64,000 nucleotides of DNA from Actinoallomurus purpureus (GTDB taxonomy: Bacteria > Actinomycetota > Actinomycetes > Streptosporangiales > Streptosporangiaceae), in contig NZ_JAMXMY010000026.1 in the NCBI RefSeq assembly GCF_024055795.1, positions 1 to 64,000 on the forward strand. The letters are read 5' to 3'. The notes under the pieces were generated by a model that had not been told where the DNA came from, ran no database searches, and saw only the letters and a program-made list of their open reading frames with translations. Numbering within the stretch: the first letter of the stretch is position 1; the number at the start of each line of letters is the position of its first letter. Below, piece by piece: positions 43,734-52,397 of the stretch. The translations under genes and the position numbers were made by a program.

Positions 43734-44495
43734 GTGTCCGTCGCCCTGCCCCATGACCTGTGCGGCTCGGGGCCGCACCGCGTGATCGCCCTGCACGGCT
43801 GGTTCGGTGACCGGGACGCCTTCCGGAAGATCCGGCCGTATCTGGACGGAGAGGCGTTCACGTACGCGTTCCCGGACTACCGGGGGTACGGCGCGGCGCG
43901 CGACCTCACCGGCGAGTACACCCTGAAGGAGATCGCCGGGGACGTGATCGCGCTGGCGGACCGGCTCGGCTGGGAGGAGTTCTCCCTGGTCGGGCACTCG
44001 ATGGGCGGGACGGTGATCCAACGGGTGATGCTGGACGCTCCGGGCCGGGTCCGCAGGCTCGTCGGCGTCTCCCCCGTCCCGGCGTCCGGCGTGCCGTTCG
44101 ACGAGCAGGGCTGGGCGCTGTTCTCCGGCGCCGCCGACGACCCGGGAAAGCGGCGGGCGATCCTCGACTTCACGACGGGCTCCCGCCTCCCGGCCTCCTG
44201 GCTGGAGGAGATGGTGGCGTACTCGCTGCGGAACTCCACGGTCCCGGCGTTCCGCGCCTATCTCGACGCCTGGGTCCGTACCGACTTCCACGAGGAGGTC
44301 GCCGGCGACCCCACGCCCGTCCTCGTCATCGCCGGCGAGCACGATCCCGCGCTGTCCGCGGAGGTCATGCGGAACACCTGGCTGCGGTGGTATCCGAACG
44401 CCGAGCTGACCGTCTTCCACGACGCCGGTCACTACGCCATGGACGAGACACCGCTCGCGCTCGTCTCCGCGATCGAGCGTTTCCTGGCCGCCTGA
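43734..44495 (+). CDS. Alpha/beta hydrolase
   Basis: 253 residues from the GTG at 43734, reading VSVALPHDLCGSGPHRV; a GGAGTCGGGGG stretch lies upstream. Triad: serine in LVGHSMGGTVIQ, aspartate in VIAGEHDPAL, histidine in HDAGHYAMDET; oxyanion region ALHGWFGD. Epoxide hydrolase/esterase-like, about the expected length. Seven bases separate its stop from the P450 ATG, so it is probably the first gene of a hydrolase-P450-IclR operon. Confidence 0.82.
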   Translation: MSVALPHDLCGSGPHRVIALHGWFGDRDAFRKIRPYLDGEAFTYAFPDYRGYGAARDLTGEYTLKEIAGDVIALADRLGWEEFSLVGHSMGGTVIQRVMLDAPGRVRRLVGVSPVPASGVPFDEQGWALFSGAADDPGKRRAILDFTTGSRLPASWLEEMVAYSLRNSTVPAFRAYLDAWVRTDFHEEVAGDPTPVLVIAGEHDPALSAEVMRNTWLRWYPNAELTVFHDAGHYAMDETPLALVSAIERFLAA

Positions 44496-44502
44496 CGAGC
44501 CG

Positions 44503-45810
44503 ATGGGGGACACTCCGTTGACGTCCGAAGATCGAGGTGCCGGCGCCGCGGGCGTCGACGTGTTCGACCCGAACCTCTACGCGCGGGGCGTTCCGCACGA
44601 CGCGTACCGCCGGTTGCGCGACGAGGACCCGGTGCACTGGCAGGAGGAGTACGAGGTCGGCGGCTGGCCGGCCGGGCCGGGATTCTGGGCCGTCACCCGC
44701 CACGCCGACGTCGTCCGGGTGCTGCGCGGTCCCGACGAGTACAGCTCCTGGATCGGGGCGACGCAGATCCGCGACCCGGACCCCGCCGACCTGCCGTTCA
44801 TCCGGCGGATGATGCTGAACCTCGACCCGCCGGAGCACGGCCGGCTGCGGCGGATCGCCGCGAAGGTGTTCACGCCCCGCCGCGTCGAGCGGTTCGCGGC
44901 CGACGTCGAGCGGCACGCCCGCCTGCTCGTCGACGGCATCGCCGAACGCGGCGAGTGCGACCTGCCGGCCGACGTCACCGACGAGTACCCGATCCAGAAC
45001 CTCGCGGACCTGCTCGGCATCCCGGAACAGGACCGCGGCCGGATCCTGGGATGGACGAACCGGGTCATCGGCTACCAGGATCCCGACCACGGCGGCGACG
45101 TCCCTCGCGGCCCGGACGGCGCGCCGGTCAACCCCCGGTCCCCGGCGATGCTCGCCGACATGTTCGAGTACGCCCACACGCTCGCCGCCGCCAGACGCCG
45201 GGACCCGGCGGACGACCTGATGACCGCGCTGGCGACGGCCGAGGTGGACGGCCGGCGTCTCACCGATCCCGAACTGTCGATGTTCTTCTTCCTCCTGGTG
45301 ATCGCCGGCAACGACACCGTGCGCTCCGGCCTGCCGGGCGGGGTGATGGCGCTCCTGGACCACCCGGACCAGCACCGGCGGCTGCTCGACCATCCCGAGC
45401 TGCTCGACTCCGCGATCGACGAGATGCTGCGCTGGCATCCGCCCGTGCTCAGCTTCCGGCGCACCGCCGCACGGGACACCGTGCTCGCGGGACGGCCGAT
45501 CGCCACCGGCGACAAGGTCGTGGTCTTCCACGCCTCCGCCAACCGCGACGAGCGCAGGTTCCCCGACCCGGAGCGGTTCGACATCGCGCGGCGGCCGAAC
45601 GACCACGTGGCCTTCGGCGACGGGCCGCACGTGTGCCTCGGCGCGCACTTCGCCCGTCTGCAACTACGGATCTTCTACCGCGAGTTCCTCTGGCGGCTGC
45701 CGGACCTGGAGCCCGCCGGCCCGCCCGCCCGGCTGGTGTCCAACTTCATCGCCGGGATCAAGCACCTGCCCGTCCGCTACACGCCCGTCCCCCGGAGCGA
45801 CGTCCGATGA
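44503..45810 (+). CDS. Cytochrome P450
   Basis: 435 residues from the ATG at 44503; a TTG five codons later (44518) has a better ribosome site (GGGGGA 7 bases before it). P450 landmarks: I-helix FFLLVIAGNDTVRSGLPGG (Thr at the oxygen-activating position), ExxR in DEMLRWHPPV, and the heme loop HVAFGDGPHVCLGAHFARLQ. Soluble bacterial type; needs ferredoxin partners not in the window. Substrate unknown. Operon with the hydrolase upstream and the IclR regulator, which overlaps its stop by four bases. Confidence 0.92.
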   Translation: MGDTPLTSEDRGAGAAGVDVFDPNLYARGVPHDAYRRLRDEDPVHWQEEYEVGGWPAGPGFWAVTRHADVVRVLRGPDEYSSWIGATQIRDPDPADLPFIRRMMLNLDPPEHGRLRRIAAKVFTPRRVERFAADVERHARLLVDGIAERGECDLPADVTDEYPIQNLADLLGIPEQDRGRILGWTNRVIGYQDPDHGGDVPRGPDGAPVNPRSPAMLADMFEYAHTLAAARRRDPADDLMTALATAEVDGRRLTDPELSMFFFLLVIAGNDTVRSGLPGGVMALLDHPDQHRRLLDHPELLDSAIDEMLRWHPPVLSFRRTAARDTVLAGRPIATGDKVVVFHASANRDERRFPDPERFDIARRPNDHVAFGDGPHVCLGAHFARLQLRIFYREFLWRLPDLEPAGPPARLVSNFIAGIKHLPVRYTPVPRSDVR

Positions 45811-46691
45811 CCGACCGACACCATCGCCCGGCCCCGTTCGGCCACCCACGCGCCGGCTCTCACCGCGGGTCCCCCGCCACGGGATCGCCCACCGCCGGGC
45901 CGCCCGCCACGGGATCTCCTGCCACAGGGTCACCGGCCACAGGGTCGCCCGCCTCCCAGGCCACCGGATCGCCCGCCACCGGGTCGCCCGCCTCCTCGGC
46001 CACCGGGTCTCCGGGCGGCGGATCCCCCGCCACCGGGTCGAAGACCATCGACACCGGCCTGCGGCTCCTGGAGATCCTCCGGGAGCACCCCGACGGGCTG
46101 ACGATCAGCGAACTCGCGCGCACCGCCGACGTGCACCGCAACGCCGTGTCCCGGCATCTGACCGCGCTGCGCAATCATCGCCTCGTCGCCCGGAACGGCA
46201 CGCGTTTCACGCTCGGGCTCGGCATCCTCGAACTCGGCGCCGCCGTGCGGCACCGGCTCCGCTCCGCGGCCGACGGCGCGCTCCAGGTGCTCGCCGACGA
46301 CTGCCGCGCGACGGCGTTCATCAGCGTGCTCGACACCGATGAGGAGGTCGTCGCGCTCGCCGTGGCCGAGCCGCGAGGTTCGCACATCCATGTGGCGTAC
46401 CGTCCGGGCAACCGGCACGCCGTCGACCGCGGCGCGCCCGGGATCGCCATCCTCTCCGGCCGCCCGCCCCGGCCCGACGAGCCGCCGCCGGTGCGCGACG
46501 CCCGGCGGGCCGGCTACTCGGTGACCTCCGGCGAGCTACAGCCCGGCGCCTGGGGCCTCGCGGTGCCGATCGTCCCGAAGGGGCGGCCCGCCGACGCGAG
46601 CGTGGGCGTGGTCACGATCGGCGCGCAGGAGGAGTCCGACGTCGCCCCGCGCGTCCTCGCCGCGGCCACCGAGATCGTGCGCCTCCTCTGA
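45807..46691 (+). CDS. IclR-family regulator with a Ser-Pro-Ala-Thr-Gly repeat N-terminus
   Basis: 294 residues. The first 75 are low-complexity: repeats of SPATG and close variants (GSPATGSPATGSPASQATG type). From residue 78 a normal IclR winged helix follows (SKTIDTGLRLLEILREHPDG, SELARTADVHRNAVSRHL), then a shortened effector domain (ATAFISVLDTDEEVVALAV, AVDRGAPGIAILSG, GELQPGAWGLAVPIV). The ATG overlaps the P450 stop. Likely controls the hydrolase-P450 operon it ends. The repeat tail is encoded by DNA repeats of about 15 bases and may vary in length between strains. Confidence 0.85.
   Translation: MTDRHHRPAPFGHPRAGSHRGSPATGSPTAGPPATGSPATGSPATGSPASQATGSPATGSPASSATGSPGGGSPATGSKTIDTGLRLLEILREHPDGLTISELARTADVHRNAVSRHLTALRNHRLVARNGTRFTLGLGILELGAAVRHRLRSAADGALQVLADDCRATAFISVLDTDEEVVALAVAEPRGSHIHVAYRPGNRHAVDRGAPGIAILSGRPPRPDEPPPVRDARRAGYSVTSGELQPGAWGLAVPIVPKGRPADASVGVVTIGAQEESDVAPRVLAAATEIVRLL
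45868..46040. repeat. Tandem 15-base repeats encoding SPATG units
   Basis: Degenerate direct repeats of the kind CCACCGGGTCGCCCG run through the 5' part of the IclR gene and translate as SPATG, SPASxATG and GPPATG units. In-frame copy-number change would alter only the disordered N-terminus. Confidence 0.7.
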
Positions 46692-46703
46692 CCGTCCCGC
46701 CGA

Positions 46704-46771
46704 TTCGTTGACTTTGGGACTATCGCCCTTCCGAGCCGCCGAGAAACGGCGACAACCCCAAAGTCAACGAA
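46704..46771. repeat. 68-base palindromic element, copy 1
   Basis: TTCGTTGACTTTGGG at 46704-46718 pairs with CCCAAAGTCAACGAA at 46757-46771; the interior also pairs partly. It lies 13 bases after the IclR stop and could act as a terminator. A near-identical copy is at 47246-47309. Confidence 0.75.
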
Positions 46772-46951
46772 CGGCCGACGCCGACGAGCGACTTCCCGCA
46801 CAGTCAGCGGACGACCCCGCCCGCAGCCGTCGGAAGCCGGGCCAGCGGACCGGCGGACCGTGGACGGCGGACCGCGGTCGGCGGTCGGCGGTCGGCGGTC
46901 GGCGTGAGCCGGGCCGACAGACGATGAGAGCTGCGCCAGCAGACGGAGGGC

Positions 46952-47119
46952 GTGAGCTAGGCCGACGCACGGCGGTCGGCGTGAGCTGTGCCGACGCACG
47001 ACGGTCGGCGTGAGCTAGGCCGACGCACGACGGTCGGCGTGAGCTAGGCCGACGCACGGCGGTCGGCGTGAGCTAGGCCGACGCACGGCGGTCGGCGTGA
47101 GCTGTGCCGACGCACGGCA
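46952..47119. repeat. 29-base minisatellite, about 5.8 copies
   Basis: Units start at 46952, 46981, 47010, 47039, 47068 and 47097 with an exact 29-base period (unit begins GTGAGCTAGGCCGACGCACG). Each unit contains GCCGAC and GTCGGC arms that can form a small hairpin. There are no spacers, so it is not a CRISPR array. Confidence 0.9.
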
Positions 47120-47164
47120 GAAACTGAGCCGGAGCACGACGGACGGTGGAAGCCGGAACGGTGC

Positions 47165-47309
47165 GTAGAAGGAGTCCCGGCATCGCCCCGCGTGTCCGCC
47201 GCGGCGACCGAGACCGCGCGCCTGCTCTGATCCTCGCCCCCGAGCCGTTGACTTTGGGACCATCGCCCTTCCGAGCCACCGGGAAACGGCGATACTCCCA
47301 AGGTCAACG
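47165..47309. repeat. Degenerate second copy of the IclR 3' end plus palindromic element copy 2
   Basis: Bases 47165-47230 match the last 20 or so codons of the IclR gene (through its stop, near 46635-46691) with many changes, and the palindromic element follows at the same distance (CGTTGACTTTGGG at 47246, CCCAAGGTCAACG ending 47309). The whole 46.63-46.77 kb segment was therefore duplicated and has since drifted. 46692-47368 holds no gene. Confidence 0.75.
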
Positions 47310-47368
47310 AACGGCCGGGGTCCGCCCGGCGGACGGCACGGCGGGGGGCTGCCGTTATCGTGCGGCTC

Positions 47369-48038
47369 ATGCGCTTTGGCATGCTCGGCCCGCTGGCCCT
47401 CTGGACCGACGACGACCGGTCCGTGCCGGTTCCCGGGGTGAAGGTGCGGGCGCTGCCGGCCGATCTGCTCGTGCACGCGGGGCGCCCGGTCCCCGCCGAC
47501 CGGCTGATCGACGACCTGTGGGGCGACCGGCTGCCCGGCAATCCCGCCGGGCCGCTGTCGGCCAAGGCGTCCCAGCTGCGGCGCGTTCTGGAGGACGCCG
47601 AGCCCGGGGCGCGCGCCCTCGTGGTGTCGCGCCCGCTGCACCTGCCGCTCCTGCAGATGGGCCTCGGCTACGTGGCCGAGCACCCGCGGCGACGCAGCCA
47701 CGGCCCTGGCCGTCCATCGGGACGCCCTCGCCGCCGCGCTGCGGATGGACGCCCCCCGCGACACGGCGGGCGCCCTGGAAGGCGTCGCCGGCGCGCTCAG
47801 CCTCGCCGGCCACCATGCCCGGGCCGCCCGCCTCCTGGGAACGGCGGCCGCGTTGCGCCGGTCCTCCGGTCTGGCCGCCGGCCCCGCCGAGCGCGAGGAC
47901 GTGGACCGCGCCACGGCGAGGATCCGCGCCGCGCTGCGAGAGACGGAGTTCACCGCCGCGTACGACGAGGGCGGTTCCGCGGCCCCGGCCGACTGCCTGG
48001 AGGCGGTGCGCCGGCTCACCGGAACCGTACGGACGTGA
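47369..48038 (+). pseudogene. Decayed AfsR/SARP (BTAD)-type regulator
   Basis: N-terminal piece (from ATG 47369): MRFGMLGPLALWTDDDRSVP, VKVRALPADLLVHAGRPVPA, DRLIDDLWGDRLPGNPAG and SQLRRVLEDAEPGARALVVS, the start of an AfsR-type DNA-binding domain. After about base 47650 the sequence jumps to the C-terminal TPR part (GDAATALAVHRDALAAALRM, ALEGVAGALSLAGHHARAAR, LLGTAAALRRSSG) in another frame. The bulk of the protein (BTAD, NB-ARC) is deleted and a frameshift lies near 47685-47692. It ends in the 31-base repeats. Not expected to work. Confidence 0.8.
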
Positions 48039-48151
48039 GCATGGCCGTCGCCAGGTCGTACGGGCGTCCACACGGTCGTCGTCGCGCCGTACGGACGTGA
48101 GCGCGGTCGTCGTCGCGCCGTACGGACGTGAGCGCGGTCATCGTCACGCCG
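48028..48151. repeat. 31-base tandem repeats with a TACGG core, four copies
   Basis: Units start at 48028, 48059, 48090 and 48121, each beginning TACGGACGTGAGCG or a close variant. They fill the space between the decayed regulator and the end of the next gene and overlap both 3' ends. The core resembles the 33-base repeats at 6760-6880. Confidence 0.85.
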
Positions 48152-48962
48152 TACGGGCGCCCACCGCACGGCCGGTGTGGCCGAGCATCGCCAGCGCGCG
48201 TGCCGTCTCGGTGGCGGTGAAGGGCAGGCCCGGCCGGTGCAGCCGGACCCGGCCGCCGGTCGGAGAGGTCAGGGACAGCGTCTCCCGGCCGTCTGGGTCG
48301 CCGGCGTCCGGTATGAGGCGTGCCTCCAGCAGCGCCGCCAGGGCGACGGGCAGCCGGTCCGGATCCTCACCGGCCCAGGATGCCAGCAGCAGGGCGCGGG
48401 TGACCGGGTCGACCAGTTCGCGCATGGTGGCGGGGCAGGCCCGCACCGCCCGGCCGCCCGCCGCGGTGAGCGCGCCGACGAGTGTCTCGGCGGTGACGGG
48501 CTCCGGCAGCTGGACGTGGAGTTCGTCGATGGTGCCGTCGGTGTCGGGCTGGGTGCTCAGCGACATGATGTTGCCACCGATCGCGGCGGTGGCCGCGGCC
48601 AGTGCCGCCAGTTGCCCCGGCGTCTCCCGCACCCGGGCCCGTACCCGCCAGAGCCGCGCCGGCGGCAGACCGGTCTCCGGCGCGGGGGCGGTCCGCGCGG
48701 ACGAGGCGTGCCGGTGGTGATCGTGCCGGTGCGTCAGCCAGATGTGCGCCGACACGATCACGCACAGGACGCCACCGAGCGCGACCAGCATCAGCGCGCC
48801 GGACTCGTGATGGCCCAGCGCCGTGGAGAACAGGTGGGCGACACCCGCCGCCACGAACAGTGCCGCGAACTCGACGGCCTCGCGCCGCCATGTCCGCCTG
48901 CCGTGACCGTGAGGAGCGCCGGCGCGGTCGATCGAGCGGCCGTTCCTGATCTTCAGTTCCAT
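48144..48962 (-). CDS. Membrane protein with an ACT domain
   Basis: 272 residues from the ATG at 48962. Two hydrophobic segments near the start (EFAALFVAAGVAHLFSTALG and GALMLVALGGVLCVIVSAHI), then a His-rich loop (THRHDHHRHAS). An ACT domain follows: RVRARVRETPGQLAALAAAT, AAIGGNIMSLSTQPDT and ELHVQLPEPVTAETLVGAL. ACT domains bind small ligands such as amino acids. The remaining 90 residues form a second, unrecognised domain (LTSPTGGRVRLHRPGLPFTA). Its last codons are made of the 31-base repeats. Function unknown; ligand-sensing at the membrane is a guess. Confidence 0.7.
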   Translation of the reverse strand: MELKIRNGRSIDRAGAPHGHGRRTWRREAVEFAALFVAAGVAHLFSTALGHHESGALMLVALGGVLCVIVSAHIWLTHRHDHHRHASSARTAPAPETGLPPARLWRVRARVRETPGQLAALAAATAAIGGNIMSLSTQPDTDGTIDELHVQLPEPVTAETLVGALTAAGGRAVRACPATMRELVDPVTRALLLASWAGEDPDRLPVALAALLEARLIPDAGDPDGRETLSLTSPTGGRVRLHRPGLPFTATETARALAMLGHTGRAVGARTA

Positions 48963-49156
48963 GGCGACCACTCTGCGCAGCTCTCGTTGCGAGGCGTGAT
49001 CGCCGATGTGACGTCGCGGTAACCGGTACCGCCCTTGTGTATACAACCGGGAAAACAGTCCGAAGCGGCGTTTACCGGGCCGATGACAGAAAGGGCGACG
49101 CTGTCTTACCGTGGGCGTCAGTGGATCTCTGATCGTCGATGCGGGGAGCGGTGGCC

Positions 49157-50389
49157 ATGGCGTACGGTGCGGATCTCGCGCGACTGGAATTCTGGGCGCG
49201 GCCCCCGGCCGAACGCGAGCGGGTGTTCGCGGCGCTGCGGGCCACCGGGCGGCCCGTGTTCGTCGGCTACTCCCCCGACGCGAGGCAGCCGGTGAACGGG
49301 TTCTTCGCCCTGACCCGTCACGAGCAGATCCTGGAGGTCAGCCGCAACCCGGAGGTGTTCAGCTCCGAGCCGACCGCGACGAGCCTGGACGATCCGCCGC
49401 CCGCCCTGAGCGACTTCGTCGGCTCCATGATCAGCCTGGACGACCCGCGGCACGCCCGGCTGCGCCGGATCGTCTCGCGTGCCTTCACGCCTCGGATGAT
49501 CAAGAAGTTCGAGGACGACGTCGCGCGGCTCGCGGCCGAGATCGTCGACCGCCTCGTCGAGCGCGGCCCCTGCGACTTCGTCACCGAGGTGGCGATGCCG
49601 CTGCCGCTCACGATCATCTGCGCGATGATGGGGATCCCGGAGTCGGCGTACGACGACGTGATCGACGCGACCAGCCTCATCCTCGCGACGGGCGATCCCG
49701 ACTACGCGGGGCCCGACGGGCGGGACCGGGTCTCGCTGCTCACGGAGAAGTTCTCCTTCCTGCACGCGCTGATGGGCGAACTCGCCCGCGAACGCCGGGC
49801 GCACCCGTCGGACGACCTGGTCACCGCCCTGGTGAGCGCCGAGGTCGATGGGGAGTCGCTGACCGAACGCGAACTGGGCAAGTTCTTCGGACTCCTCGTC
49901 GTCGCCGGCAACGAGACCACCCGCACCGCGCTGTCCCACGCCCTCGCGCTGTTCACCGACCACCCCGACCAGCGGGCGCTGCTCCTCGACGACCTGGATG
50001 CCCGGCTGCCGGGGGCGGTCGAGGAGGTCGTACGGTACGCCACGCCGGTGACCTGGATGCGCCGCACGGTCACCCGCGACGTGGAGCTGCTCGGCCACAC
50101 CTACCGCGCCGGGGACCGCGTCGTCCTCTACTACAACTCGGCCAACCGCGACGAGGCCGTCTTCGACCGCCCGGACGTCTTCGACATCACCCGGACGCCC
50201 AACCCTCATGTCGGATTCGGCGGGCCGGGCCCCCATTTCTGCCTCGGCGCGCACCTGGCCCGTCGCGAGATCACGGTGCTGCTGCGGGAGCTGTTCACCC
50301 GGCTGCCCGCCATCCACGCCACGGCCCCGCCCGTACGGCAGCGGTCGAGCTTCGTGAACGGGATCAATCAGCTGCCCTGCGCGTTCTGA
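49157..50389 (+). CDS. Cytochrome P450
   Basis: 410 residues from the ATG at 49157 (GGGGAGCGG upstream). Landmarks: I-helix KFFGLLVVAGNETTRTALSH, ExxR in VEEVVRYATPV, WMRRTVTRDVELLGHTYRAG, and heme loop HVGFGGPGPHFCLGAHLAR. The GNETTR form of the I-helix and the WMRR segment resemble CYP125/CYP142-type or linalool-type P450s of actinomycetes. Electron partners are absent here. It stands as a single-gene unit before the aldolase-kinase pair. Confidence 0.92.
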   Translation: MAYGADLARLEFWARPPAERERVFAALRATGRPVFVGYSPDARQPVNGFFALTRHEQILEVSRNPEVFSSEPTATSLDDPPPALSDFVGSMISLDDPRHARLRRIVSRAFTPRMIKKFEDDVARLAAEIVDRLVERGPCDFVTEVAMPLPLTIICAMMGIPESAYDDVIDATSLILATGDPDYAGPDGRDRVSLLTEKFSFLHALMGELARERRAHPSDDLVTALVSAEVDGESLTERELGKFFGLLVVAGNETTRTALSHALALFTDHPDQRALLLDDLDARLPGAVEEVVRYATPVTWMRRTVTRDVELLGHTYRAGDRVVLYYNSANRDEAVFDRPDVFDITRTPNPHVGFGGPGPHFCLGAHLARREITVLLRELFTRLPAIHATAPPVRQRSSFVNGINQLPCAF

Positions 50390-50440
50390 CCTCCGCCCGG
50401 CCCCGGCCGTCACCGCGAAAGCCGAACGTGACTTTGGTTC

Positions 50441-51145
50441 ATGTTCACCGTAATCTTCGATCTTGTGGCGGGTGCGGACCAGGTCCTGGAACAACAGCGA
50501 CGCTCGGTGGCCGCGGCATGCCGCCGTCTCGCCGGCGAAGGACTGCTCATCGGCACGGCGGGCAACGTGAGCGCGCGTTCGGGTGATCACATCGCCGTCT
50601 CCGCGACCGGCGTCACGCTCGGGCACGCCACACCGGAGCAGGTGACCGTGGTGGATCCGGGCGGCGGCGTCGTCGCCGGCGATCTGGAGCCGACCTCCGA
50701 ACTCGCGCTCCACCTGGGCATCTACGCGCGGTACGGCGCGGGTGCGGTGGTGCACACGCACTCGCCGCAGGCCACCGCGCTGTCCCTGGTCCTGGACGAG
50801 CTTCCCTGCGTGCACTATCAGCAGCTTCAGATCGGCGGATCGGTGCGGGTGGCGCCGTTCGCCGTCTTCGGCACGCCGGAACTGGCGGAGCTGGTGCTGA
50901 CGGCGCTGGAGGGCAGGTCGGCGGCTCTCATGGCCAACCACGGTGCGATCGCGCACGGCCCGACGCTGGACAAGGCGGTGGAGAACGCGCTCCTGCTGGA
51001 GTGGGCGTGCGGCGTCTACCTGCGCGCCGCCACGGTCGGCACGCCCCGGGCACTGAGTGCCGACCAGCAGGCCGCCGTCATCACGGGGGCGCTGCGCCGG
51101 GGCTACGGCGAGACTCGACGGATCGACAAGGAGAACGCCCGATGA
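50441..51145 (+). CDS. Class II aldolase (fuculose-phosphate aldolase family)
   Basis: 234 residues. Zinc-site histidines in GAVVHTHSPQATA and the later histidine in ALMANHGAIAHGP; the phosphate-binding segment is GTAGNVSARSGDHIAVS, with ATGVTLG following. These are the hallmarks of L-fuculose-1-phosphate/ribulose-phosphate-type aldolases. The downstream sugar kinase overlaps its stop by four bases, so the pair probably phosphorylates and then cleaves a deoxy- or keto-sugar. The particular sugar cannot be told from the sequence. Confidence 0.85.
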   Translation: MFTVIFDLVAGADQVLEQQRRSVAAACRRLAGEGLLIGTAGNVSARSGDHIAVSATGVTLGHATPEQVTVVDPGGGVVAGDLEPTSELALHLGIYARYGAGAVVHTHSPQATALSLVLDELPCVHYQQLQIGGSVRVAPFAVFGTPELAELVLTALEGRSAALMANHGAIAHGPTLDKAVENALLLEWACGVYLRAATVGTPRALSADQQAAVITGALRRGYGETRRIDKENAR

Positions 51146-52083
51146 CGCAGACGGTCATCACCCTCGGTGCGCACGTGTTCGACGTGCAGGTCCGCCCGGT
51201 CGAGGCGATACCGGAAGGGCAGGGCGCGGCACTCGTCGACCAGATCCGCTTCAGCCCGGCGGGAACGGCCGCGGGAACCGCGGTCACCCTGGCCAAGCTC
51301 GGTGCGGTGGTCCGCACCGCCGGGGCGGTCGGCGCCGACCCGATCGGCGACCTGATGCTGGCCATGCTCGCCGAGCACGGAATCGACGTCTCGCTGGTCG
51401 TACGCCGCGACACCGTGCAGACCTCGGCGTCGGTGCTGCCGATCCGCCCGGACGGCAGCAGGCCCGCCTTCCACGTCCTGGGCGCGAACCTCACGTACGG
51501 GAGCGACGACGCCCCGTACGCCGACATCGCCGACGCCACCCACCTCCACCTGGGCGCGCCCGAGCTCATGGGCGGCGAGAACGCGGCGAAGATCCTCGCC
51601 GCCGCGCGGTCGGCGGGCGTGGTCACCTCCGCCGACCTGCTGGCCCCCGGCGATCCCGGGTTCCTCGACGCGATCGCACTCGCGCTTCCGGGCCTGGACC
51701 ACCTGCTGCCCAATGACGAACAGGTCCTCGGCCTCACCGGTGCCGCCACGCTCGAGGACGGCGTTCGCGCGCTGCTGGATCGGGGCGTCGGTTGCGTCGC
51801 GGTCACCCGGGGAGCACGCGGCGCTCTGGTGATGACCGCCGGCGAGACCTTCGAAGTGCCGGCGTTCGCCGTCGAGGTCGTCGACACCACCGGCTGCGGC
51901 GACGCGTTCTCCGCCGGCTTCCTCCGCGGCATCGGCCTCGGCCGTCCTCTTCGGGAGGCCGCCGTGCTCGGCTGCGCGGCTGCGGCGCTGGTGGCCCAAG
52001 GTCTCGGCAGCGACCACGGGGAGTTCGACCTCGCCGCGGCCGACGCGTTCGCCGCACACGCCCACCCCCTGGACGTGCGTTGA
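51142..52083 (+). CDS. PfkB-family carbohydrate kinase
   Basis: 313 residues. PfkB signatures: the early glycine-rich region FSPAGTAAGTAVTLAKLGA and the C-terminal motif VDTTGCGDAFSAGFLRGIG with the catalytic aspartate; LLPNDEQVLGLTG is the N-E-x-E-like segment. Overlaps the aldolase stop (ATGA). A second, decayed copy of its 3' half exists at 54895-54968 plus 59982-60148, split by a mobile element. Confidence 0.9.
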   Translation: MTQTVITLGAHVFDVQVRPVEAIPEGQGAALVDQIRFSPAGTAAGTAVTLAKLGAVVRTAGAVGADPIGDLMLAMLAEHGIDVSLVVRRDTVQTSASVLPIRPDGSRPAFHVLGANLTYGSDDAPYADIADATHLHLGAPELMGGENAAKILAAARSAGVVTSADLLAPGDPGFLDAIALALPGLDHLLPNDEQVLGLTGAATLEDGVRALLDRGVGCVAVTRGARGALVMTAGETFEVPAFAVEVVDTTGCGDAFSAGFLRGIGLGRPLREAAVLGCAAAALVAQGLGSDHGEFDLAAADAFAAHAHPLDVR

Positions 52084-52177
52084 CACGCGCCGCGTCGATG
52101 CCGGGCCGACCGCGCGCCTTCTGACGTCCGATCCGCAAGCTGCCGTTCCACGGCGATGGTTTCTCACATTCCGAACG

Positions 52178-52294
52178 ATGGAGAGCCGGTCCGCCGATCC
52201 CGTCCTCGTCGACGAGCAGGCCGAGCGGGCGGTCGACCGGATCGACTACGACTTCTCCCGCCTGAAGGTGACCCGGAACCCCGTCGCCCGATGA
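52178..52294 (+). pseudogene. N-terminal stump of a methyltransferase-like protein
   Basis: Short frame of 38 codons: DEQAERAVDRIDYDFSRLKV, then TRNPVAR and a stop. The IDYDFxRLK segment resembles the start of leucine-carboxyl-methyltransferase-type (TcmP/PPM1) enzymes, which run to 270 or more residues. Nothing downstream continues the domain. Probably a remnant; the family call is tentative. The rest of 52084-52397 shows nothing else. Confidence 0.3.
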
Positions 52295-52397
52295 GCTCTC
52301 GGAATGTCGACGGCTCCTCCGCGGCGGCCGGCGAAGGAACCGTCATGAGCACTGCCTTCCGGCGGTCCCTGGGCGACCTGGCGCTACTCGCCCATGC

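Noticed and set aside
46952-47119. Possible CRISPR array
   Set aside because: The 29-base units are directly adjacent with no spacers, so it is a minisatellite.
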